From contig JAEZBO010000164.1 in the NCBI GenBank assembly GCA_023427085.1, positions 1 through 8,084 of the forward strand: a DNA stretch of 8,084 bases, in the 5' to 3' direction. This stretch comes from Pseudomonadota bacterium (GTDB lineage Bacteria; Pseudomonadota; Gammaproteobacteria; Burkholderiales; Burkholderiaceae_B). The position numbers and the translations under genes are program-made. Under the pieces are notes generated by a model. That model was given only the letters and a program-made list of their open reading frames with translations, was not told where the DNA came from and did no database searches. Positions within the stretch are counted from its first letter, which is position 1; each line of letters begins with the position of its first letter. Below are positions 1-5,120 of the stretch, piece after piece.

Positions 1-90
1 GCCAGCCGCCGCCCGCGGGCGGCGGCGGCACGCTGCCGCCACGCTGCCGCGCGCGGCGCGACGCTCATCCCCTTCGAGGTTTTTGCATGA
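1..90 (+). CDS. Possible 3' end of an upstream gene (partial)
   Basis: Frame 1 is open from the left edge to a TGA at 88-90, which overlaps the ATG of the acetyltransferase in an ATGA arrangement typical of translationally coupled genes. The last residues read GATLIPFEVFA, plausible for a protein end. The preceding part is low-complexity Ala/Arg encoded by very GC-rich repeats, so it could equally be non-coding, and the other two forward frames are also open here. No family can be recognised from 29 codons. Weak call based only on the open frame and the overlap. Confidence 0.27.
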   Translation, partial: ASRRPRAAAARCRHAAARGATLIPFEVFA

Positions 91-662
91 ATCCGGTTTC
101 CGCCCCCGCAGCCGCCCCGGTCGCGCCTGCGGTGCGCGACGCCCGCGACGAGGACTTCGCCGCGATCCGCGACATTTACGCCCACCACGTGCTGCACGGA
201 CTGGCCACCTTCGAGGAGACGCCGCCCGACGTCGACGAGATGCTGGCGCGGCACGCGGCGATCCTTGCACAGGGCCTGCCCTACCTGGTCGCCGAACACG
301 CCGGCCGGATCGCCGGCTACGCCTATGCCTCGGCGTTCCGGCCGCGGCCGGCCTACCGCCATACGGTCGAGAACTCGATCTACCTGGACCCGCGCAGCGA
401 TCGCCAGGGCCTGGGCACGCTGCTGCTGCGCGCGCTGATCGAGCGCTGCGAGCAAGGTCCGTGGCGCCAGATGGTCGCGGTGATCGGCAACAGCGAAAAC
501 CTGGGCTCGATCGCGGTGCACCGCAAGCTGGGTTTCGAGATGATCGGCGTGCTGCCGGCCACCGGCTACAAGCTGGGCCGCTGGGTCGACACCGTGCTGA
601 TGCAGCGCCCGCTGGGCGCCGGCGCCACGACACATCCGGACGGGAACCCGACGCGGCCGTGA
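87..662 (+). CDS. GNAT N-acetyltransferase, phosphinothricin/methionine sulfoximine acetyltransferase type
   Basis: This 191-residue protein is a GCN5-related N-acetyltransferase of the Pat/YncA (MnaT) branch. Enzymes of this branch move an acetyl group from acetyl-CoA to the amino group of phosphinothricin, methionine sulfoximine/sulfone or related amino acids in the cytosol. What shows it: an N-terminal RDARDEDFAAIRDIYAHHV strand-helix (residues 17-35), a TFEE motif (41-44), YRHTVENSIYLDP (90-102) as in the family core, the acetyl-CoA pyrophosphate loop RQGLGT (106-111), NSENLGSIAVHRKLGF (135-150), and the closing GRWVDTVLMQ (164-173). The first 15 Ala/Pro-rich residues and the last 18 lie outside the domain. 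ATG 87 is preceded by GAGG (76-79) at good spacing, which favours it over a TTG at 83 in another frame. The hydrolase gene follows after 59 bases on the same strand. The true substrate cannot be read from sequence; herbicide resistance should not be assumed. Confidence 0.93.
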   Translation: MNPVSAPAAAPVAPAVRDARDEDFAAIRDIYAHHVLHGLATFEETPPDVDEMLARHAAILAQGLPYLVAEHAGRIAGYAYASAFRPRPAYRHTVENSIYLDPRSDRQGLGTLLLRALIERCEQGPWRQMVAVIGNSENLGSIAVHRKLGFEMIGVLPATGYKLGRWVDTVLMQRPLGAGATTHPDGNPTRP

Positions 663-721
663 CGGTCAGATGACGGTTGTGATTGCCCTGACCCGCCAGA
701 CCCCTGGCGCGTGAACCGCCC

Positions 722-1630
722 GTGAAGATACCCCGACCGTTCGCTTCGGCGCGCAGACTGTGCGCGGCCATCCTGCTTGCCAGCCTGACCGTGGTCGGCT
801 GCACCCAACTCGATCAGTGGCAACGCCGCGCGATCTTCGACGTGCAGACCGACAGCCGCGCGTGGTGGCGCGAACCCGCCGAAGGCACCCGGGTCTACGA
901 CCTGGCGCTGCAGAACGGCGACAAGATACGCACCTGGTATCTGGCCAACGACCGGGCCGACGCCCCGACCGTGCTGTACCTGCACGGCGCGCGCTGGAAC
1001 CTCAACGGCAGCGCGTTCCGGATGGAACGCTGGACCCGCATGGGTTACTCGGTGCTGGCGATCGACTACCGCGGCTTTGGCGAATCGACGCCGGCGCTGC
1101 CGTCCGAAGCCAGCGCCACCGAAGACGCGCTGGCCGGCCTGCACGAGCTGGCGCGGCTGCAACCGGACCCGTCGCGCCGCATCGTCTATGGCCACAGCCT
1201 GGGCGGCGCGCTGGCGATGAACCTGGCCAACCAGACCGAGCGGCCCGGCTTTGCCGGCCTGGTGGTCGAGTCCAGCTTCACCAACGTCGGCGAGATGCTG
1301 TCGACGCTGCGCTGGGGCTGGCTGCCGGGCCTGAGCCTGCTGGTGACGCAACCCTTCGATTCCTTGACCAAGGCCGCGCAGCTCGATGTGCCGGTGCTGT
1401 TCATCCACGGCACCGCCGACAGCGTGGTGCCGCACGAAATGAGCGACCAGCTGCATGCCGCGGCGACCAAGGTGCCGCAGCCGTATCGGCGCCTGCTCAA
1501 GGTCGAGGGCGCCTCGCACTCGGGCGCCAGCCGCGCCGGCAACGTCTATGACGATGCGGTGCGCGAGTTCATCACCGATGCCGGCACGGCCTATCCGGCG
1601 CAGGCCGCGCAGCAACAGGCCAGCCGCTGA
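722..1630 (+). CDS. Alpha/beta-hydrolase, predicted lipoprotein
   Basis: A 302-residue serine hydrolase with a lipoprotein signal: basic start (KIPRPFASARR), hydrophobic stretch 13-26 and lipobox VVGC with Cys27 as the predicted lipidated residue, so it is probably membrane-anchored on the periplasmic side. The alpha/beta-hydrolase fold is shown by the oxyanion HG (88-89), strand and turn VLAIDYRGFGES (111-122), nucleophile elbow GHSLGG with Ser159, Asp233 in HGTADSVVP, and His266 in GASHSG, a complete Ser-Asp-His triad. The layout resembles the YfhR/BEM46-like hydrolases with an N-terminal membrane anchor; the substrate is unknown, perhaps an ester or amide. Start is GTG 722 with only a weak ribosome-binding sequence, but it is the start that gives a proper signal peptide. 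The C-terminal tail is Gln/Ala-rich. It lies 59 bases after the acetyltransferase gene on the same strand and is convergent with the esterase gene that follows. Confidence 0.88.
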   Translation: MKIPRPFASARRLCAAILLASLTVVGCTQLDQWQRRAIFDVQTDSRAWWREPAEGTRVYDLALQNGDKIRTWYLANDRADAPTVLYLHGARWNLNGSAFRMERWTRMGYSVLAIDYRGFGESTPALPSEASATEDALAGLHELARLQPDPSRRIVYGHSLGGALAMNLANQTERPGFAGLVVESSFTNVGEMLSTLRWGWLPGLSLLVTQPFDSLTKAAQLDVPVLFIHGTADSVVPHEMSDQLHAAATKVPQPYRRLLKVEGASHSGASRAGNVYDDAVREFITDAGTAYPAQAAQQQASR

Positions 1631-1649
1631 GGCCGGCCGGCAAGATCCG

Positions 1650-1677
1650 CTGCGGCAATCTGGATCGATTACCGCAG
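1650..1677. terminator. Inverted repeat between convergent genes, possible bidirectional terminator
   Basis: An 11-base arm CTGCGGCAATC (1650-1660) and its near-complement GATTACCGCAG (1667-1677) flank a 6-base loop; 10 of 11 positions pair, with one C/A mismatch. It sits in the 76-base gap between the stops of two convergent genes, the usual place for a shared terminator. A second small stem, CGAGCG-GCC-CGCTCG (1684-1698), follows. Neither is followed by a T-run on either strand, so a classical intrinsic terminator is not shown. Confidence 0.35.
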
Positions 1678-1706
1678 GCCCGGCGAGCGGCCCGCTCGGC
1701 GTCCCG

Positions 1707-2375
1707 CTAGAGCGCTTTTTTCCAGACCCGCAGCGGCACGCAGGTCAACAGCCGGTTGATGGCGGTCTCGATCAGCGCCGGATGCAGCGTGTGCCCCACC
1801 CCCGACGCCACGTCCAGCGTGACGTCGGCCTGCAGCGCGGACAGGTGTGCAAAGGCCTCGTTGATCTGCGCCACCGGCATGATCCGGTCCTCGTCGCCAT
1901 GCAGCAGGTGCAAGGTGGTGAACTCGGGCGCGCGCTCGGGCAGGCTGGCGTAGCGTCCCGAAAAAGCCAGCACGCGGCCGGCCAGGCCGTCATGCTCGCC
2001 GGCCAGCGCCAGCGCCATGATGGCGCCTTGCGAGAAGCCGGCCAGCGCGGTTTCCGAACCCTTGACCGCAAAACGGGCCTGCGCGCCACGCACGAAGGCC
2101 TCCAGCCGCGGCAGTTGCGCGGCGACCCGTTCGATGCGGTTCTGCTCGGTGATGCCGGCCAGCGAAAACCACTGCCGGCCCTGCCCGCCCGCGTCGTAGG
2201 GCTCGAAACCCTCGGGCAGCAGCAGCGCCGCGTCGGGAAACTGCTGGCGCAGCATCATCGCCAGCGGCAGCAGCGACGACGCGGACGCGCCCACGCCGTG
2301 CAGCAGCACGAACAGCTGGCGCACCACGCCATGCTCGGGCAACAGTTCGATGACGGGGGAGGACGTGGCGGACAT
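1707..2375 (-). CDS. ypfH: YpfH-like carboxylesterase (phospholipase/carboxylesterase family)
   Basis: A 222-residue cytosolic serine esterase of the phospholipase/carboxylesterase family (Pfam Abhydrolase_2), closest in layout to E. coli YpfH. These proteins hydrolyse short acyl esters; the natural substrate is not established. The oxyanion loop is LLHGVGAS (24-31), the LLLPEGFEPYDAGGQGRQWF segment (51-70) is typical of the family, the nucleophile is Ser115 in GFSQG, the acid is Asp163 in HGDEDRIMP, and the base is His195 in GVGHTLHP. No signal peptide or membrane segment is seen. ATG 2375 is supported by GGAG (2383-2386 on the opposite strand) seven bases before it. It follows lrgB by 50 bases on the same strand, so it may be the third gene of an lrgA-lrgB-ypfH unit. 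A symbol by similarity only; other esterases of the family are possible. Confidence 0.87.
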   Translation of the reverse strand: MSATSSPVIELLPEHGVVRQLFVLLHGVGASASSLLPLAMMLRQQFPDAALLLPEGFEPYDAGGQGRQWFSLAGITEQNRIERVAAQLPRLEAFVRGAQARFAVKGSETALAGFSQGAIMALALAGEHDGLAGRVLAFSGRYASLPERAPEFTTLHLLHGDEDRIMPVAQINEAFAHLSALQADVTLDVASGVGHTLHPALIETAINRLLTCVPLRVWKKAL

Positions 2376-2425
2376 GGCGAGGCTCCGTGGACGGTTGCCG
2401 GCAAGAATAGCAGCCGGCCGCCGCG

Positions 2426-3115
2426 CTACAGCAGCAGCATCACCGCGGCCGGTGTCAGCGTGACGTTGACCAGGCCGGCCAGGATCATCACCAGGCTGGC
2501 GACCGACCCTTCCTCGGCCGCGTACTCGCGCGCCTTGGCCACGCCGGCGCCGTGCGCGCCCATGCCCAGCAGCGCGCCGCGCGCCAGCGACGAGCGCAGC
2601 GGCAGCAGGCGGCGCATGAACTGGCCCATCACGGCGCCGAGCACGCCGGTGATGACGACGAAGGCGGCGGTCAGCTCGGGGATGCCGCCCAGTTCACGCG
2701 ACATGTGCATCGCGAACGGCGAGGCCACCGAGCGCGGCACGATGCTGCGCTGCAGTTCGGGCGGCAGTTCGAGCCAGGTGGCCAGCAGCCAGGCGCTGAG
2801 CGCCGCGATGCCGCTGCCGGCCAGCACGCCGATCAGCAGCGCCGGCCAGTAGCGCAGGATCAGCGCGCGCTGCTCGTAGACCGGCAGCGCGAAAGCCACC
2901 GTGATCGGTCCGATCATCGCCAGCAGCCACTGGCTGCCCTGCATGTATTCGCTGTAACGCGTGTGCATGGCCAGCGCCAGCGCCAGCAGCACGGCCGGCG
3001 TCAGCAGCAGCGGCGAATTCCACCAGCTCGGGCCGCGGCGATAGAGCTGCCGCGCCAGCGCATAGATGACGACCGTCGCGAGCGGCCAGAACACATAGCT
3101 CAGTTCAGGTGGCAT
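2426..3115 (-). CDS. lrgB: LrgB/CidB-family membrane protein
   Basis: With the start at ATG 3115 this is a 229-residue polytopic inner-membrane protein of the LrgB/YohK family, close to the usual family length. LrgB works with LrgA in a holin/antiholin-like pair linked to murein hydrolase activity, autolysis and, in several bacteria, export or uptake of pyruvate and other small carboxylates. Family signature stretches are visible: PRSVASPFAMHMSRELGG (127-144), IPELTAAFVVITGVLGAVMG (145-164), and the ARGALLGMGAHGAGVAKARE segment (178-197) followed by SVASLVMILAGLVNVTLTP. About six to eight hydrophobic segments span the protein. An upstream in-frame ATG (3142) lies deep inside lrgA and would add nine residues absent from typical LrgB starts, so it was rejected. 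The chosen start overlaps the lrgA stop by 11 bases, indicating translational coupling. Confidence 0.94.
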   Translation of the reverse strand: MPPELSYVFWPLATVVIYALARQLYRRGPSWWNSPLLLTPAVLLALALAMHTRYSEYMQGSQWLLAMIGPITVAFALPVYEQRALILRYWPALLIGVLAGSGIAALSAWLLATWLELPPELQRSIVPRSVASPFAMHMSRELGGIPELTAAFVVITGVLGAVMGQFMRRLLPLRSSLARGALLGMGAHGAGVAKAREYAAEEGSVASLVMILAGLVNVTLTPAAVMLLL

Positions 3116-3512
3116 GACGCACCGACCAGCGATAGCAGGCATCGATGGTCAACGCGGTGACGCTCATGACCAGCAGCGTGCCGAGCACGATGATGGCCAG
3201 CAGCTTGACGCCGACCAGGCTGAGCAGTTCGCCGTGATCGAGCAGCGACATCACCGCCGGCACGAAGAACAGCAGCATCTCGGCCAGCAGCAGCCGCGAG
3301 CCGCGCCGCAACGTGCCGACCCGCAGGCGGCGGCTGGCCAGCAGGCCCAGCACCAGCAGCATGCCGATCACGCCGCCCGGGATCGGCAGGCCGGCCAGCC
3401 GCGCGGCGGCTTCTCCGGCCAGCGAAAACACCGCCAGCAGCACGATCTGCAGCGTCAGGCTGCCTCGCAAGGCACGGCGCAGCGGAATATGGACGGATCG
3501 GAGGGTGTTCAT
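3105..3512 (-). CDS. lrgA: LrgA/CidA-family holin-like membrane protein
   Basis: A 135-residue inner-membrane protein of the CidA/LrgA family, the small holin-like partner of LrgB. Four hydrophobic segments can be seen: about 19-37, 47-59, 75-91 and 101-124. Signature stretches are LPIPGGVIGMLLVLGLL (42-58), and LLLAEMLLFFVPAVMSLLDHGE (74-95), in which the family-typical FVPA is intact. The N terminus is basic (R5, R12, R13, R16), fitting the positive-inside rule. ATG 3512 was chosen; an in-frame TTG at 3524 would add MAAP but neither start has a good ribosome-binding sequence. It is the first gene of a probable lrgA-lrgB-esterase unit and is divergent from a LysR-type regulator gene, as cid/lrg genes are in many bacteria. 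Whether it serves cell-death control or metabolite transport here cannot be told. Confidence 0.93.
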   Translation of the reverse strand: MNTLRSVHIPLRRALRGSLTLQIVLLAVFSLAGEAAARLAGLPIPGGVIGMLLVLGLLASRRLRVGTLRRGSRLLLAEMLLFFVPAVMSLLDHGELLSLVGVKLLAIIVLGTLLVMSVTALTIDACYRWSVRHAT

Positions 3513-3540
3513 CGGTGCAGCCAAACATCAGGATGGAGAA

Positions 3541-3569
3541 ATTCTCTCGTGGTTAACCCTTATCCGCAA
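3541..3569 (-). promoter_or_regulatory. Candidate lrgA promoter
   Basis: Read on the - strand, TTGCGG (3564-3569) and GAGAAT (3541-3546) are separated by 17 bases, giving weak -35 and -10 matches. Transcription would start near 3534, leaving a short leader before lrgA ATG 3512. The LysR-type dyad centred at 3600 would then lie near -66, the usual position of a LysR recognition site. The positional fit is the main support; the hexamers alone are weak. Confidence 0.3.
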
Positions 3570-3581
3570 AATGAATTAGTA

Positions 3582-3607
3582 GAATGATGTCGATTCGATA
3601 TTGGAAT
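3582..3607. promoter_or_regulatory. LysR-type operator: three GAAT/ATTC half-sites at 11-bp steps
   Basis: GAAT (3582-3585), ATTC (3593-3596) and GAAT (3604-3607) recur exactly every 11 bases, forming two overlapping dyads (GAAT-N7-ATTC and ATTC-N7-GAAT). The second contains the LysR-family T-N11-A motif (T3594, A3606). It lies in the lrgA/regulator spacer and its right edge overlaps the ribosome-binding sequence of the regulator gene, which would allow both activation of lrgA and self-repression. Binding by the adjacent regulator is inferred. Confidence 0.5.
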
Positions 3608-3612
3608 AGGCT

Positions 3613-4500
3613 ATGGAACTTCGTACGCTGCGCGCCTACGTCGAGGTGCTGCGCCAGGGCGGGTTTTCGCAGGCGGGCAAGGTCATCCATGCGACCCAGC
3701 CCACCGTCAGCAAGGCCGTGCGGGCACTCGAGGACGAACTGAACGTGGTGCTGCTCGAGCGCGCCCCCGGCCAGCCGATCCGGCCCACGCCGGCCGGCGA
3801 GGTGGTCTATCGCCGCGCGCTCAAGCTGCTGGCCGAACGCGACGACCTGCTGGCCGAGCTCGACGAGCTGCGCGGCTTCAAGCGCGGCGAGTTGCGGCTG
3901 GGGCTGCCGCCGCTGGGCAGCAGCGTGTTGTTCGCACCGCTGTTCGCGCAATACCGCGCGCGCTTTCCGGGCGTCGACATCCGGCTGGTCGAGCACGGCA
4001 GCAAGCGGCTCGAAGAAATGCTGCTGTCGGGCGAGATCGAGCTGGCCGCGTCGCTGCTGCCGGTGCCGCCGCAGTTTGAGTGGCAGGCCGTCAGCCGCGA
4101 ACCGCTGGTGGTGGCGCTATGGCATGAACACGCGCTGGGCCAGGCGCGCCAGGCGACGCTGGATGCGCTGGCCGACACGCCGTTCATCCTGTTCGACAGC
4201 GGCTTCGCCCTCAATCCGATCATCCTCGATGCCTGCCAGCGGGCCGGCTATGCGCCGACGGTGGCGGCACGCAGCGGCCAGATCGATTTCATCATCGCGC
4301 TGGTCGCGGCGCGGCTGGGCGTGGCGTTCTTGCCGCGCATGATCGCCGAGCAGCATCCGCACCCGGGCGTGCGCTACGTGCCGCTCGAGGAACCCGACAT
4401 GGTCTGGCACATGGTGCTGGTGTGGCGCCAGGGCGGTTACCTGTCGCATGCCGCGCAGGCCTGGCTGGCGCTGGCGCAGGAGAACTACGCGCCGCTGTGA
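3613..4500 (+). CDS. LysR-type transcriptional regulator, probable controller of lrgAB
   Basis: A 295-residue regulator with the standard LysR layout. The winged helix-turn-helix occupies about residues 1-60, with the recognition region HATQPTVSKAVRALEDEL (26-43) and the wing ending in IRPTPAGE (56-63). A linker helix (about 64-88) leads to the effector-binding domain beginning at GELRLGLPPLGSS (92-104). LysR proteins bind DNA as tetramers and respond to a small ligand. Genes of this kind next to cidA/lrgA (CidR of staphylococci, for example) activate them in response to acetate or pyruvate-related signals; the same role here is inferred from the divergent arrangement. ATG 3613 is preceded by GGAATAGG (3603-3610), a usable ribosome-binding sequence which overlaps a candidate binding site for the protein itself. 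The gene is convergent with the PACE gene, 20 bases apart. Confidence 0.93.
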   Translation: MELRTLRAYVEVLRQGGFSQAGKVIHATQPTVSKAVRALEDELNVVLLERAPGQPIRPTPAGEVVYRRALKLLAERDDLLAELDELRGFKRGELRLGLPPLGSSVLFAPLFAQYRARFPGVDIRLVEHGSKRLEEMLLSGEIELAASLLPVPPQFEWQAVSREPLVVALWHEHALGQARQATLDALADTPFILFDSGFALNPIILDACQRAGYAPTVAARSGQIDFIIALVAARLGVAFLPRMIAEQHPHPGVRYVPLEEPDMVWHMVLVWRQGGYLSHAAQAWLALAQENYAPL

Positions 4501-4520
4501 CAGGGGCGCGGCGGTGGGCC

Positions 4521-4976
4521 TCAGGCGCGGCCGTAGCGCGCCGGCTCGCCGGCGCGGCGCGCCCACCACGCGGCGCGCAGCTTGTCGTAGCCCAGGTTGT
4601 ACAGGTAGGTATAGGGCAGGAAGAACAGCAGCAGCCCGATATCGAGTACGAACGCTTGCCACAGCGAAATGCTGAGCCACCAGGCCGCCAGCGGCACGAT
4701 CAGCAGCACCAGCCCGAACTCGAAACCGATCGCGTGACCGGCCCGCAGCCGCGGCGTGCGCTGCCAGCCGCGGCGGCGCTCGATGCGCTCGAAGCCGGCG
4801 TTGTAGACGACGTTCCAGAGCATCGCGACCAGCGAGATCGCGGCGGCCAGCGCGCCCATGTGCCAGATCGGCTTGCCCATGGCCCAGGCCAGCAGCGGCG
4901 CGCACAGCAGCACGGCGATGATCTCGAAGCACAGCGCGTGGAGGATCCGTTCGCGCAGGGATTTTTTGGGCAGCAT
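4521..4976 (-). CDS. PACE-family multidrug/biocide efflux transporter (AceI-like)
   Basis: A 151-residue inner-membrane protein with two bacterial transmembrane pair (BTP) domains, the hallmark of the proteobacterial antimicrobial compound efflux (PACE) family. AceI, the type member, exports chlorhexidine by proton exchange, and short-chain diamines are proposed natural substrates. BTP 1 begins RILHALCFE with Glu18 aligning to the proton-coupling Glu15 of AceI, and carries WNVVYN (54-59) then FERIERRRGWQRT. BTP 2 begins LRAGHAIGFE (77-86) and continues with LDIGLLLFFLPYTYLYNLGYD (111-131). Four membrane helices are predicted, about 11-30, 39-58, 84-101 and 107-128. ATG 4976 was chosen because AGGTG (4983-4987) precedes it by six bases and it matches the family's length; the same frame runs open well upstream, but that part is antisense to the neighbouring regulator gene. 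The divergent LysR gene is the probable regulator. Confidence 0.92.
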   Translation of the reverse strand: MLPKKSLRERILHALCFEIIAVLLCAPLLAWAMGKPIWHMGALAAAISLVAMLWNVVYNAGFERIERRRGWQRTPRLRAGHAIGFEFGLVLLIVPLAAWWLSISLWQAFVLDIGLLLFFLPYTYLYNLGYDKLRAAWWARRAGEPARYGRA

Positions 4977-5009
4977 GACCGACACCTGACTTGATAACAA
5001 CACCGCGGG

Positions 5010-5038
5010 AAAAAAGGCCGACGCCCACGAAGGGCGTC
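5010..5038 (-). terminator. Intrinsic-terminator-like hairpin in the PACE leader
   Basis: On the - strand a perfect 7-bp stem GACGCCC/GGGCGTC (5032-5038 with 5020-5026) closes a 5-base loop and is followed, after GGCC, by six Ts (5010-5015). On the + strand there is no T-run after it, so it acts, if at all, only toward the PACE gene. It lies 34 bases upstream of that gene's start rather than after any gene, so it may be an attenuator or an insulator against transcripts from upstream. The four-base gap between stem and T-run weakens the call. Confidence 0.45.
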
Positions 5039-5046
5039 TGGACAGG

Positions 5047-5074
5047 ATTATTCCCGACGAATCCGTTGGAACAA
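5047..5074 (-). promoter_or_regulatory. Candidate promoter of the PACE gene
   Basis: On the - strand TTGTTC (5069-5074) and AATAAT (5047-5052) are 16 bases apart; the -10 matches five of six consensus bases, the -35 only three. The start would fall near 5040, immediately before the terminator-like hairpin, so the hairpin would form the extreme 5' end of the message. The LysR-type dyad at 5086-5100 would be centred near -53. Confidence 0.3.
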
Positions 5075-5085
5075 AGATGGTTATC

Positions 5086-5100
5086 ATCGGATTTTCCGAT
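5086..5100. promoter_or_regulatory. LysR-type binding dyad in the PACE/regulator spacer
   Basis: ATCGGATTTTCCGAT is a perfect dyad, ATCGGA and TCCGAT around three Ts, and contains T-N11-A (T5087, A5099), the LysR family motif. It ends 20 bases before the regulator gene and lies 110 bases upstream of the PACE start, between the two divergent genes. Recognition by the adjacent regulator is inferred from position and form. Confidence 0.52.
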
Positions 5101-5120
5101 ATACCGGTGGTCGATCCGCC

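Noticed and set aside
566..1615. Long - strand open frame (349 codons) opposite the lipoprotein hydrolase gene
   Set aside because: Low-complexity Arg/Gln/Ala/His composition, no domain, fully antisense to a well-supported gene; typical of GC-rich shadow frames.
1716..1721. Run of six Ts considered as a + strand terminator for the lipoprotein hydrolase gene
   Set aside because: It encodes Lys-Lys at the end of the esterase on the - strand, and the nearest stem (1684-1698) ends 17 bases before it.
1455..2852. Long + strand open frame (465 codons) across the hydrolase end, esterase and lrgB
   Set aside because: Spans three genes on the other strand or frame and has Arg/Gln/Ser-rich nonsense composition; the esterase and lrgB are strongly supported by motifs.
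3116..3142. Upstream ATG for lrgB at 3142
   Set aside because: It adds nine residues lying wholly inside lrgA and unlike LrgB N termini; ATG 3115 gives the usual family length.
2552..3587. + strand open frames rich in Gln, His and Arg opposite lrgB and lrgA
   Set aside because: Antisense shadows of membrane-protein codons; no recognisable domain.
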